Below, piece by piece: positions 34,770 through 43,134 of a stretch of 64,000 nucleotides of DNA. The notes beneath the pieces were generated by a model that had not been told where the DNA came from, made no database searches, and was given only the letters and a program-made list of their open reading frames with translations. Origin of the DNA: Bacillus sp. X1(2014) (GTDB lineage: Bacteria > Bacillota > Bacilli > Bacillales_B > DSM-18226); the NCBI RefSeq assembly GCF_007678255.1, contig NZ_VEED01000007.1, positions 1-64,000 on the forward strand. Direction: 5' to 3'. The number at the start of each line of letters is the position of its first letter. Within the stretch, counting starts at the first letter, position 1. The position numbers and the translations under genes are program-made.

Positions 34770-36140
34770 CTACATATTTAAGCTATCAGTAGGTTGGGAT
34801 GATGTTTCACCCTTTTCTCTTCTTGCGTCTATTCGTCCCTGAGCGATAACAAAAGGCAAATAAATGGCGACAGAAATGACTAAATTCACTAATGCTAAAA
34901 TTGCACCTGATACATGCCCGCCAGTTGCAAGTAATCCTCCTACAATCGCAGGAGTCACCCATGGGATATCAGCAACAACTGGATGAACCAAACCTAAACT
35001 AATAGATGTATAGGCTATTATGGTCATGATGATTGGTCCTAGTATAAACGGAATGAACCAGATGGGGTTCAATACAATTGGCAATCCGAAAAGAATAGGT
35101 TCATTGATTTGAAATACCCCAGGAGGAGTACCTAACGCAATTAATTGCTTATTACGCTTGCGGCCAGCGATAAACATCGCAACTAGTAAACCTAAAGTTG
35201 CACCAGAACCCCCAAGATAAACAAAGGCATCCAAGAATGACCCTGAAAGAATGTGGTATTTTCCTAAATCCTCTACACCTTGTGCATACATATTGACATT
35301 TTCTTGTCCCAGTTTGGTCATTAAAGGAGTTGTAATTCCTCCAAGAATGTTTGGACCATGAAGACCAAGGATCCAAAATCCATGGACCAAGAATACGATT
35401 AAAATAGCAAACAGCATCGAATCTACTGCACCTGTAAGCGGTGAAACGAGTACTCTATTAATCCAATCGTTTAAATAAGCGCCATCACTAATAAATTTGC
35501 GTAATATAAGTCCGAACAACCCGATGGTAAAGATGGTTGCCATTCCTGGAAGAAGCTTTGCAAATGAACGAGATACTGCTGGTGGAACTCCATCAGGCAA
35601 TTTAATGATCAAAAACTTGATTTTAGCTAGGCGAACAAAGATTTCTGTCGAAACAATCGCAACAATAATACCAGTGAAAAGGGCTGTAGCATTGAAATAA
35701 TTCCAGCCAATAAATCCCCATGCTCCACCGGTGACTGCCTCGCCACCTTCTGGAGTAATTGATACATTGGCAACTTGAGGAATCAGAACAAAGAAGGCTG
35801 CACCTGCTACAAGCATCGCTTCGAATCCATCGTCACCGTAAGACTTTGCCAATTTATTCGCAATCCCGAAAACAGCAAATATCGTCATAAAAGCGAGGGT
35901 GCCCCACCATATATCTCCCCCCAATGTTGTCCACGTTTCACCGAAAAGAGAGATCATTAATTTTTCATAATATTTTCCAATACCAGGTACTTTTCCTAGA
36001 TTGTTTAATAACACGGCTAACGAACCAATCATCGTAATCGCGATCATTCCCACCAAAGCATCACGGATAGCAAGAAGATGCCTGTTGTTTCCAAGCTTAT
36101 TTGCGAAAGGCATAATAAATTTATCAATAAAATTCATCAT
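34770..36140 (-). CDS. PTS system lichenan/cellobiose/chitobiose-specific IIC component
   Basis: 456 residues with about 10 membrane segments, Lac family IIC (CelB/LicC/ChbC). The conserved GTPPGVFQINEPILFGLPIVLNP region, which lines the sugar site, is at about 336-358. It follows the IIB gene by 5 bases. Together with ChbG and GH4 it points to uptake of chitobiose or related beta-glucosides. Two ATGs in tandem begin the frame after AAAGGGGTGTAGTTCAC. Confidence 0.94.
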   Translation of the reverse strand: MMNFIDKFIMPFANKLGNNRHLLAIRDALVGMIAITMIGSLAVLLNNLGKVPGIGKYYEKLMISLFGETWTTLGGDIWWGTLAFMTIFAVFGIANKLAKSYGDDGFEAMLVAGAAFFVLIPQVANVSITPEGGEAVTGGAWGFIGWNYFNATALFTGIIVAIVSTEIFVRLAKIKFLIIKLPDGVPPAVSRSFAKLLPGMATIFTIGLFGLILRKFISDGAYLNDWINRVLVSPLTGAVDSMLFAILIVFLVHGFWILGLHGPNILGGITTPLMTKLGQENVNMYAQGVEDLGKYHILSGSFLDAFVYLGGSGATLGLLVAMFIAGRKRNKQLIALGTPPGVFQINEPILFGLPIVLNPIWFIPFILGPIIMTIIAYTSISLGLVHPVVADIPWVTPAIVGGLLATGGHVSGAILALVNLVISVAIYLPFVIAQGRIDARREKGETSSQPTDSLNM

Positions 36141-36145
36141 GTGAA

Positions 36146-36454
36146 CTACACCCCTTTAATTAAATTTATAGCCTGTTTTAAAACCTCTTCTCCATTACAA
36201 AGACCATAATGCTGGGGGTTAATAGAATCTACCGGAATACCCTGCTTTTCTCCTGCTTTTTTAAGCTGAGGCAGCATGTAGCGAACTTGTGGACCAAGGA
36301 GCAGTACATCTGCTTTATTAATTTGGTCATTTATTTCAGTAGAACCAACTGCCCAAATTTCACAATTGATTCCCTGAGATTTGGCACTTACCTCCATTTT
36401 TGAAACCAATAGACTTGTAGACATACCTGCGGAACAGCATAATAAAATCTTCAT
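36146..36454 (-). CDS. PTS system lichenan/cellobiose/chitobiose-specific IIB component
   Basis: 102 residues, lactose/cellobiose-type IIB. The phosphorylated cysteine is in [14 protein letters not shown] (about residue 7). First gene of the operon. A IIA partner is missing from the operon and from the window, so phosphate must come from a IIA encoded elsewhere. ATG after AAGGGGGATATGA. A cre box and several palindromes precede it. Confidence 0.94.
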   Translation of the reverse strand: MKILLCCSAGMSTSLLVSKMEVSAKSQGINCEIWAVGSTEINDQINKADVLLLGPQVRYMLPQLKKAGEKQGIPVDSINPQHYGLCNGEEVLKQAINLIKGV

Positions 36455-36468
36455 TCATATCCCCCTTA

Positions 36469-36482
36469 TGAAAGCGATTACA
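36469..36482. promoter_or_regulatory. cre box of the PTS operon
   Basis: TGAAAGCGATTACA, flanked by A and T, fits the CcpA consensus exactly. It lies only 15 bases upstream of the IIB start, in a position to block transcription early. Confidence 0.85.
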
Positions 36483-36494
36483 TTCTTTAATCAT

Positions 36495-36573
36495 ATTGTA
36501 AATACAATTCAAACAATTTGCAATACAAATTTCATGAATTTGTTACTTGTATGATAATTTGTTATTACAAATT
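36495..36573. promoter_or_regulatory. Three palindromes, candidate operators of the GntR regulator
   Basis: The sites are ATTGTA-AA-TACAAT (36495-36508), ATTTG-N5-CAAAT (36516-36530) and AATTTGT-TATT-ACAAATT (36556-36573). All share TTGTA/TACAA-like half-sites, and all lie in the divergent region between the IIB gene and the GntR gene. HutC/TreR-type GntR proteins bind palindromes of this style. Confidence 0.6.
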
Positions 36574-36646
36574 GGTGTATTGTATTTTTTTAGTCCATTT
36601 AAGCTGCTTTTTTGTTATTCTATAAGTATTGAGGGGGAAAACCATT

Positions 36647-37375
36647 ATGTTAGAAGAAGGGAAAGACGGAAGTGCTCTGCACCTTAAAGTAAAAGAAGCA
36701 ATCATTCAATTGATTAACGAAGGGGAATATAAACCCGACTCACAGCTGCCTACTGAGGCAGAATTTTGTGAGAAATATGGAGTAAGTAGGACAACCATAC
36801 GAAATGCATTACAACAACTAACTTTGGAAGGTTATGTCTATCGTAAACGGGGAAGTGGAACATTTGTCTCCGCAAACAAAGTAAAACAAATATTGACAAC
36901 AACAGTTGAACACTTTTCGAGTCAAATTTCCATGCAGGGAAAGAAACCATCAATCAAAGTATTACAATTAGAAGTTATACCTGCCGATGAATATCTTAGC
37001 GAGCAATTAAAGATTCAAGAAGGAGAACCAGTTAATGCGCTAGAGCGGATACGTTATGTAAATGAAGAGCCAATCCAATTTGAAATTGCCTATTTACCCT
37101 GGTATAAAACCCCGGCTTTAAATAAACATGGTTGTGAAACGTCATTATATAAACTATTGGAAACCCAATTTAGTTTAAAAATAAACAAGACAATTGAAAA
37201 CCTTGAATTGTTTATTGCCGACCAAGAGGCAGCTGAAAAACTGCATATCCGTGTTGGTGACCCTTGCTTTGTGCTTGATACCTTTGCTTATCTTCTTGAT
37301 GGTTCGATTATTGAATATTCGAAAACCATCTATCGTGGGGATATGGCTCATTTTGTCATTGAAAGAAATTACTAA
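36647..37375 (+). CDS. GntR-family (HutC/UTRA) regulator of the PTS operon
   Basis: 242 residues: winged HTH (about 8-75; SQLPTEAEFCEKYGVSRTTI and YVYRKRGSGTFV) followed by a UTRA effector domain (about 90-235). The effector is probably the phosphorylated disaccharide (family knowledge). It is transcribed divergently from the PTS operon, with shared palindromes. I use the ATG after GAGGGGGAAAACCATT; a TTG six codons upstream overlaps the ribosome binding site. Confidence 0.92.
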   Translation: MLEEGKDGSALHLKVKEAIIQLINEGEYKPDSQLPTEAEFCEKYGVSRTTIRNALQQLTLEGYVYRKRGSGTFVSANKVKQILTTTVEHFSSQISMQGKKPSIKVLQLEVIPADEYLSEQLKIQEGEPVNALERIRYVNEEPIQFEIAYLPWYKTPALNKHGCETSLYKLLETQFSLKINKTIENLELFIADQEAAEKLHIRVGDPCFVLDTFAYLLDGSIIEYSKTIYRGDMAHFVIERNY

Positions 37376-37439
37376 TGATGAATAGTAAAAACAGAAGGTT
37401 TTGGTACCTGCTGTGCATTCGAATCTGCAATCGAGAAAA

Positions 37440-37465
37440 AGAGAAGCCAATAAATCGGCTTCTCT
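37440..37465 (+). terminator. Terminator of the GntR gene
   Basis: Stem AGAGAAGCC / GGCTTCTCT followed by GATCTTTCTTTT. Confidence 0.8.
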
Positions 37466-37559
37466 GATCTTTCTTTTATTAAGGGGTTTCTCCTCTTTTA
37501 ATTCTAATTAAACTCAAATTCAGTAGAGAAATAGAATATTTGGCATAGGTTTTCTTACT

Positions 37560-38810
37560 TTAGGTTATCTTGGGTAAAAGAATAATAAATTCTGTCCCCA
37601 TCCCCTTTGCACTGTTCACATGAATTTTACCTTTGAAAGAACGGACAATTTGAAAACTTACCATCATTCCTAGTCCTGTCCCACTTTCCTTTAAGGAATA
37701 AAACGGAGATCCAAGCCTAGCAATTTGTTCTTTTGTCATTCCGATTCCTTGGTCCTTTATGCTTATCTTTATATTTCCATCATCGGTTGAAGTACATGTA
37801 ATCCAAACAATTCCACCATTCGGCATAGACTCTATCGCATTTTTTAAAATATTAATCAAAGACTGGTTTAATTTTTGAGGATTAACATAAATCCAACAAC
37901 CATCAAAAAAATCAGTTTTAATTTCAACATTATAGTTTAGGGAGTAGCTTTGTATAATATTTACTACGCGATGTAACTGATTTCCAACATTGATTCTTTC
38001 GTGGTGATTTATGGCGGGTTTTCCAAAAGTTAAAAAATCATTGATAATTTCATTGGCGCGATCTAGCTCTTCAATGGATAATTGGATATATTCCTTCTTT
38101 TTACTAGGCAAATCAGGTTCGTTTAGAAGTTGCAGAAAGCCACGTGTCACTTGCATCGGATTTCTAATTTCATGAGCGAAAACACTTGTTAACTCACTTA
38201 TCACTCGTAATTTCTCCGAGTTTTCCATCTCTAATCGCATCTGGTGAATCTCCCTAATTGTTTCAGTTAGGATAGTGAAGAACAAAGTAACTACCACCGC
38301 GAAGACAAGATGAATGATCTGTACTTTCAAATACTCTATGGAAAAACCTCTGAGAATACCAAAAATAGTAAGCCCAATAAGACAGTAGTAAAAGGCAAGA
38401 CCAACTGCCATTTTAACCCTTCTATCTTTTTTCGAACTCGCAAACGATTTTTGAAAAAACAAGATAACAGGCAGTGAAAATAATAAGACAAATATAGTAT
38501 TATAAAATCCAACACTGATCCCAAAATAAAGTCGATAAAGAATGATAAGAGCCGAAAGAAAGATACCGGGCCAAACTCCACCGTAAAGGGTCCCTAATAA
38601 GAGAGGAATAATTCTTAACTCTATACGAGCATTTTGACCAAAATCCACTGGAAAGGACATGCAAAATAATATAGATATTCCCCACAAAATAGACATGATT
38701 ACGTTTCTATTTTTACTACTCTTTACCCACTCCGTAATAAATGTATAGTAAGTAAATATGGGAATGACCATAATTGTTAGTTGCAGCAAAAAATCCTTGA
38801 TTATACTCAT
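37560..38810 (-). CDS. KinB-like membrane histidine kinase
   Basis: 416 residues. The N-terminus has about 6 membrane segments of the 5TM-LYT sensor type (about 5-200). The phospho-acceptor block is VFAHEIRNPMQVTRGFLQLL (about 218-237), and the HATPase shows NILKNAIESMPNGG, KDQGIGMTKEQ and GTGLGMM. This matches the sporulation kinases KinB/KinD in layout and kinase core. No response regulator is adjacent, as expected for an orphan phosphorelay kinase feeding Spo0F. ATG after AAAGGTAACAAAC. Confidence 0.85.
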   Translation of the reverse strand: MSIIKDFLLQLTIMVIPIFTYYTFITEWVKSSKNRNVIMSILWGISILFCMSFPVDFGQNARIELRIIPLLLGTLYGGVWPGIFLSALIILYRLYFGISVGFYNTIFVLLFSLPVILFFQKSFASSKKDRRVKMAVGLAFYYCLIGLTIFGILRGFSIEYLKVQIIHLVFAVVVTLFFTILTETIREIHQMRLEMENSEKLRVISELTSVFAHEIRNPMQVTRGFLQLLNEPDLPSKKKEYIQLSIEELDRANEIINDFLTFGKPAINHHERINVGNQLHRVVNIIQSYSLNYNVEIKTDFFDGCWIYVNPQKLNQSLINILKNAIESMPNGGIVWITCTSTDDGNIKISIKDQGIGMTKEQIARLGSPFYSLKESGTGLGMMVSFQIVRSFKGKIHVNSAKGMGTEFIILLPKIT

Positions 38811-39008
38811 GTTTGTTACCTTTCATATTCTATTATAAATCTGAATCTTGCAGAGTAATTTAATGTTATTGATTCTGTTACATTCCTTGTTGCACTTACA
38901 TTACCTTTTTTACCTTTCTTATTGAGTCCATTTTATCATGATAATTTACTTTTTTTCTATAATCCAATTTAAAGTTGAGAAAAGGGATTTAGTTCATTCC
39001 AAAGAAAA

Positions 39009-39040
39009 AGAGGCACAAATCAAAAGTGATTCGTGCCTCT
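39009..39040 (-). terminator. Terminator of the PyrR-controlled MFS gene
   Basis: Stem AGAGGCAC / GTGCCTCT. The minus strand continues TTTTTCTTT. Confidence 0.85.
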
Positions 39041-39066
39041 TGCATAATGAGGTTTTTTATTGTAAT

Positions 39067-40287
39067 TTACACTACTTTAGAAAATGTTTTGTTTTGCTCT
39101 AGAGTAGTAGTTTCTCCTTTTTTCAAACTAATCATTGCAATAAAGGAGATACAGTAGAGTAAAGCTAGATATCCCATTGCCGCCGTAACATTAGCATGCT
39201 GCAGGATATATCCTACTAAAATAGGAGATAATCCCCCTAATGCTCGACCAAAGTTAAAGATTGTGTTGGTTGCTGTGCTTCGAATTTCTACTGGATAGAA
39301 ACTGCTTATTAATGCCCCATAACCCGCAAACATACCATTAGAGAAAAATCCGACGATTGCACCTCCGATTAATAAACCGGCACTCCCTGACGCAAAGGCA
39401 TATAAAAAGACAGCGACAGCGGAAGCGAATAAGAAGATTCCATATGAGCGTTTCATTCCAAAGCGATCGATAAATTGTCCAAATGTTAACATCCCTGCGA
39501 TCATACCAGCTGCAGTGCTAATCGTCCAAAGGGCCGAATTTGAAACGGATAATCCTTGGGATTGTTGCAGCATCGATGGGAGCCAAATCATCAAACCATT
39601 ATAACCGGCAATTTGGACAGTTGCCATGACTGCTAGAGCAATGGTTGTTACTGAAGTTCTTGGAGTCGCAAACAATTGCTTTAGTTTCCATTCCTTAGGT
39701 ACCAATTGTTTTTTCTTATTTGCAGCTAGCCACTCAGGAGATTCGTCTAATTTCTTTCTTACGATAAAGGCGAATATAACAGGAACCAATCCTATGAAAA
39801 ACAAACCTCTCCATCCCCATGAAGGAAGGATAATTGCGCTTAGGAGAGCTGCGAGAATTACACCGTATTGTGCACCGATGCTCACATAAGAAGAAGCCCG
39901 TCCTTGTTTATTCTTTGGCCATGCTTCAGCCACAAGGGCCATTCCAATTCCGTATTCCCCGCCAGCACCCAAGCCGGCAATAAACCGAAAGATGTAAACT
40001 TGCTCAATATTTACGGCTAGACCGGTTAACGCGGTACCGATAGCAAATAGGATAATTGTATAAGTAAATATTTTAACTCTCCCAAATTTATCTGCTAATA
40101 TGCCGAAAATGACTCCCCCAGCTAGCATTCCTAGATTTGTAATAGAAGAAATGAGCCCTCCTGCCACCATATCAATATGAAACTGAGCTATAATCATCGA
40201 CATGGCAAAGGAGATGAACATGATATCCATGCCCTCTAATGTTAAACCTGCTACTGATGCGACTACTGTTTTTCTGCGATAATCCAT
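39067..40287 (-). CDS. MFS carrier under PyrR attenuation, candidate pyrimidine/orotate transporter
   Basis: 406 residues with 12 predicted membrane segments, of the acid-symporter branch of the MFS (first segment VAGLTLEGMDIMFISFAMSM; loop motif GILADKFGRVK). By sequence it would be called a sugar or aromatic-acid carrier. Its leader, however, contains a textbook PyrR-binding loop and attenuator, so its expression should fall when UMP is plentiful. I infer import of a pyrimidine precursor: orotate, an aromatic acid, fits the family best. I use the ATG after AAAGGAGAACGACAGAA; a longer frame runs back through the attenuator and is rejected. Confidence 0.85.
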   Translation of the reverse strand: MDYRRKTVVASVAGLTLEGMDIMFISFAMSMIIAQFHIDMVAGGLISSITNLGMLAGGVIFGILADKFGRVKIFTYTIILFAIGTALTGLAVNIEQVYIFRFIAGLGAGGEYGIGMALVAEAWPKNKQGRASSYVSIGAQYGVILAALLSAIILPSWGWRGLFFIGLVPVIFAFIVRKKLDESPEWLAANKKKQLVPKEWKLKQLFATPRTSVTTIALAVMATVQIAGYNGLMIWLPSMLQQSQGLSVSNSALWTISTAAGMIAGMLTFGQFIDRFGMKRSYGIFLFASAVAVFLYAFASGSAGLLIGGAIVGFFSNGMFAGYGALISSFYPVEIRSTATNTIFNFGRALGGLSPILVGYILQHANVTAAMGYLALLYCISFIAMISLKKGETTTLEQNKTFSKVV

Positions 40288-40349
40288 TTCTGTCGTTCTC
40301 CTTTCAAGCCTCACAGGACTATGATTAAAAGATAGTTGGCAAAAATAAA

Positions 40350-40449
40350 ATGCCCTTTCATCCAAAGGACAAAAGGGCATTCATATACGTAACAAAGTAT
40401 ATATGAAGTTTACTTTCGCCTTTTTGGCCTCTCTGGACCAATTTAAAGG
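40350..40449 (-). promoter_or_regulatory. PyrR attenuator leader (binding loop, antiterminator, terminator)
   Basis: Read on the minus strand. PyrR binding loop at 40449-40419: CCTTT...AAAGG outer stem, TTGG/CCAA inner stem and the conserved loop GTCCAGAGAGGCC. An antiterminator stem TTCATATA / TATATGAA (40407-40400 with 40387-40380) follows. Then a terminator ATGCCCTTT / AAAGGGCAT (40380-40350) with TTTATTTTT abuts and competes with it. Order and sequence match the pyr operon attenuators of Bacillus, where UMP-bound PyrR favours termination. Confidence 0.9.
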
Positions 40450-40465
40450 AATTTAATTTCATCTA

Positions 40466-40494
40466 ATAGTAACATGATAATATTTATGTGACAA
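40466..40494 (-). promoter_or_regulatory. Promoter of the PyrR leader
   Basis: On the minus strand TTGTCA (40494-40489), a 17-base spacer and TACTAT (40471-40466). It places the transcription start just ahead of the PyrR loop and gives a leader of about 170 bases. Confidence 0.55.
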
Positions 40495-40538
40495 TAAGAA
40501 ATAACTAGTAGAGTCTTTTAAGGAATAGAGGCATCACA

Positions 40539-40892
40539 TTATTCCCTCCTACTAAATGATTCACTGAGATTATTTAAAGTATATAGTCTGCCCGTCAACA
40601 GAAATAGGTCATTGTAATGATTTTTTACGTATTCGTCAATAATCTTAAGCCCTTTTATAAATTGATCCACTAAATAATACGTATACTTTTCATCCCAATC
40701 AAACTTATTAATTCGAATCAATTCATCTGCTAGGATCTGAAACTTATACTCTTCAATAAAAAGTTTTATTTGATACAATTTATCCAGTGTAAACCTGTTG
40801 CTGTTTTTATTGACATGACATTTTTGAACATATGTTATAAACCCATTAATATTCTCAGCAAGCAAATTCGCCTTTTGCATCTCAAACTTCAT
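40539..40892 (-). CDS. Hypothetical protein
   Basis: 117 residues, not recognised. It appears all-helical, rich in Lys, Asn and Tyr, with no membrane segment or metal motif. It begins MKFEMQKANLLAENINGF. I use the ATG after GAGGAGTGGCGTT; an upstream in-frame start is not supported. It lies 32 bases after the riboswitch-controlled permease and is probably co-transcribed with it, so it may share the glycine response. Confidence 0.6.
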   Translation of the reverse strand: MKFEMQKANLLAENINGFITYVQKCHVNKNSNRFTLDKLYQIKLFIEEYKFQILADELIRINKFDWDEKYTYYLVDQFIKGLKIIDEYVKNHYNDLFLLTGRLYTLNNLSESFSRRE

Positions 40893-40924
40893 AACGCCAC
40901 TCCTCACTGTCTAAAAAAACATCA

Positions 40925-42301
40925 TTATGAAGAGTGTATGTTTTGAGATCTTAGGCTGACACCATTTTTCTTTTTAAATGTATATAAAATGAATAAAAGT
41001 ATGAACCAAACAGGTGTTAATAATAAAGCTGTACGAGTTGCTTCGGCAAATAGCATTATAAAAAGAATGAGTGTAAATAACGTTAGGACGACATAATTGA
41101 TAAACGGTGCAAACGGTGCTTTAAAAATCGACTTTTCATGTAAATCTGGACGTGATTTCCTGTAGCGCAAATGACAAATTAATATGATGCTCCAAACCCA
41201 AATAAAACAAATCGCACTGATTGTTGTCACGATTCCAAAGGCTTGTTCTGGAATCAACTTACTTAAAAGAGCACCGGCTGAAAGAACAAGTGTGGAAATA
41301 AATAATGCGTTACTTGGTACATGGTTTTTATTTAATTTGGCAAATTTAGCAGGTCCCTGATTATGACCACTTAAATTAAACAAGATTCGGCTGGTTGAAA
41401 ATAATCCGCTATTACATGCAGATGCTGCTGATGTTAGGACAACAAAATTGATAATACCTGCAGCAATTGGAATACCTACTAAGCTAAACGTCTTAACAAA
41501 TGGGCTATTGGCAGCATTCAATTCTGTCCAAGGATTGATACATAAAAGTATGAATAGGGCTCCCACATAGAAAAATAATATTCGCAGCGGGATTTTATTA
41601 ATGGCAGATGGAATATTTTTTCTTGGATTAGATGTTTCCGCTGCAGAGACACCGACTAATTCAACACCTACAAATGCAAAGACAACCATCTGAAAAGATA
41701 GAAAGAAGCCTGATATTCCATTTGGAAATAGACCACCGTGTTCCCAGAGATTTTTGACTGTAACTGTGCCTGAATCGGTTTGAAATCCAATAAACAATAA
41801 AATGATCCCTATTACGATTAAAGCAAGAATGGTAATGACTTTGATGATTGCAAACCAAAACTCTAATTCTCCAAATAGCTTTACGGTTAGTAAATTCAAT
41901 CCCAATAATAAAATTAAACAGATTAATGCAGGGATCCATTGAGGGATATCGAACCAATATTGCACATAAACCCCGACAGCAATAATATCAGCCATGGCAG
42001 TCATGATCCAACAAAACCAATACGTCCACCCTGTCACAAAACCTGCCCATGGTCCAATATACTCTTCGGCAAAATCCGTAAAGGATTGATAGCCCGCATT
42101 CGATAATAGCAACTCGCCAAGTGCCCTCATCACAAAAAAGCATGCAATACCAACGATTAAATAAGCTAATATGATAGATGGTCCTGCTAACTGGATTGCT
42201 CTTCCTGAACCAAGAAATAAACCTGTCCCAATCGTACCGCCAATCGCAATCAGTTGTACATGTCGATCTTTTAAATCTCGTTTTAATTCTTGTTGTGCCA
42301 T
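40925..42301 (-). CDS. Amino acid permease under a glycine riboswitch (glycine/serine/alanine type)
   Basis: 458 residues, APC/AAT family with 12 membrane segments. It starts MAQQELKRDLKDRHVQLIAI, and the hallmark GGTIGTGLFLGSGRAIQLAG follows directly, as in CycA/AroP-type permeases. The leader carries a glycine aptamer and terminator, so glycine or a close relative (D-alanine, D-serine) is the expected substrate. Three ATGs begin the frame; the third (42301) is 8 bases after AAGGAGG and is chosen, while the first two lie at or before the ribosome binding site. Confidence 0.92.
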   Translation of the reverse strand: MAQQELKRDLKDRHVQLIAIGGTIGTGLFLGSGRAIQLAGPSIILAYLIVGIACFFVMRALGELLLSNAGYQSFTDFAEEYIGPWAGFVTGWTYWFCWIMTAMADIIAVGVYVQYWFDIPQWIPALICLILLLGLNLLTVKLFGELEFWFAIIKVITILALIVIGIILLFIGFQTDSGTVTVKNLWEHGGLFPNGISGFFLSFQMVVFAFVGVELVGVSAAETSNPRKNIPSAINKIPLRILFFYVGALFILLCINPWTELNAANSPFVKTFSLVGIPIAAGIINFVVLTSAASACNSGLFSTSRILFNLSGHNQGPAKFAKLNKNHVPSNALFISTLVLSAGALLSKLIPEQAFGIVTTISAICFIWVWSIILICHLRYRKSRPDLHEKSIFKAPFAPFINYVVLTLFTLILFIMLFAEATRTALLLTPVWFILLFILYTFKKKNGVSLRSQNIHSS

Positions 42302-42365
42302 TTTCATTTCCTCCTTATTTTGCAAAAAATGAGTTGTGAAGAGATGAACATAAGGTTAAATACCA

Positions 42366-42397
42366 TAAAAAAAAGAGATTGGATCAGCTCCAATCTC
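42366..42397 (-). terminator. Terminator controlled by the glycine riboswitch
   Basis: Stem GAGATTGGA / TCCAATCTC with a 5-base loop and nine T on the minus strand. It is about 65 bases past the aptamer and about 65 upstream of the permease start, so it is placed to act as the expression platform. Confidence 0.85.
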
Positions 42398-42406
42398 ATA
42401 GTCATA

Positions 42407-42453
42407 AGAATAACAAATAATATTCATCACTCTTTTGTCAGAATAACAAATAA
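42407..42453. repeat. Two direct copies of a 14-base repeat inside the riboswitch expression platform
   Basis: AGAATAACAAATAA occurs at 42407-42420 and at 42440-42453, a 33-base period, between aptamer and terminator. The duplication may provide alternative pairing, or may be a simple slip duplication. Confidence 0.6.
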
Positions 42454-42461
42454 AATACGTA

Positions 42462-42542
42462 CTCTTCTGTCCTTTTGCCTGAGATTATGAACCCTTCGGC
42501 GCCGCAGATATCCTGCGGTCTCTCCAGAAGCTGCTCCTGCTA
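42462..42542 (-). promoter_or_regulatory. Glycine riboswitch aptamer
   Basis: On the minus strand the conserved gcvT-type blocks appear in order: CTGGAGAGACC, a GCAG/CTGC P2-type hairpin, GGCGCCGAAGGG, then ATCTCAGGCAAAAGGACAG. Only one full aptamer is seen; the region between it and the terminator lacks a second set of these blocks. Such singlets often control glycine or alanine carriers and can turn expression off at high glycine (family knowledge). Confidence 0.9.
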
Positions 42543-42784
42543 TAGTTTGACCCATAGCATTCATAGCTCGCTTATTATTAAATTTTGTATTGAAGAACCA
42601 AAGGTTTAAAAATCTCCCACTTAAAAAAGTTATTTACCAATCATCTAAATTCACAAACTACATTATTGTTGAATAATTTCTAATTTTAGTAGTATTCTAT
42701 CACTTTGTCAATATATATTATGCAGAATCTAAAATCATGAAGGAACAAAAATGAACCCACTCCATCGGAATGGCCATTTTTGTC
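42543..42784. other. Intergenic stretch upstream of the riboswitch
   Basis: AT-rich, no gene seen. It holds the riboswitch promoter region and, at 42757-42773, a weak hairpin (CCACTCC-ATC-GGAATGG) that may end the minus-strand cluster starting at 44424. Confidence 0.5.
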
Positions 42785-43045
42785 TTAGTCTCCTAGGACT
42801 AGTAAATATTGAATGTGATTGGCTGTGATGGGAGTAATCGCCATAATACGATAACCGATACTCAATAATTGTGACAACGTTTCTGCACAATTTTGACGTG
42901 GTGGCTCAATTGGAGCATGGTAACTTTTATAAAGATTTATAAATTGATTATTGTTTGTACAGTGAAGTAAGATCACATGTCGACCGGTCCATGCTTGACC
43001 AATCATTGTCTGTGGTTGACCTTGAATTTCCCTTTTACTTCTCAT
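42785..43045 (-). CDS. Hypothetical protein of the possible spore-surface cluster
   Basis: 86 residues, not recognised. It is soluble, with GRHVILLHC near the centre and a C-terminal ITANHIQYLLVLGD. I use the ATG after GAGGGTGTTCAAT, which lies just downstream of a sigma-K-like promoter; the longer frame to 43141 overlaps the neighbour and is not supported. It is the last of three minus-strand genes. Confidence 0.6.
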   Translation of the reverse strand: MRSKREIQGQPQTMIGQAWTGRHVILLHCTNNNQFINLYKSYHAPIEPPRQNCAETLSQLLSIGYRIMAITPITANHIQYLLVLGD

Positions 43046-43072
43046 ATTGAACACCCTCATATATTGATACAA

Positions 43073-43102
43073 TAGATTATGGCAAAAACCTTGTACAAAG
43101 TT
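43073..43102 (-). promoter_or_regulatory. Candidate sigma-K promoter
   Basis: On the minus strand AACT (43102-43099), a 17-base spacer and CATAATCTA (43081-43073). The latter matches the sigma-K -10 consensus CATANNNTA. It lies 28 bases upstream of the start codon. Confidence 0.45.
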
Positions 43103-43134
43103 CTTGAAAAATAAGTAAGATGTAATTAACATTC

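Noticed and set aside
39067..40380. Longer MFS reading frame starting at 40380
   Set aside because: It would translate the attenuator hairpin itself; a proper ribosome binding site precedes the ATG at 40287.
42407..42453. Second glycine aptamer
   Set aside because: The repeats lack the conserved aptamer blocks; they are short AT-rich direct copies only.
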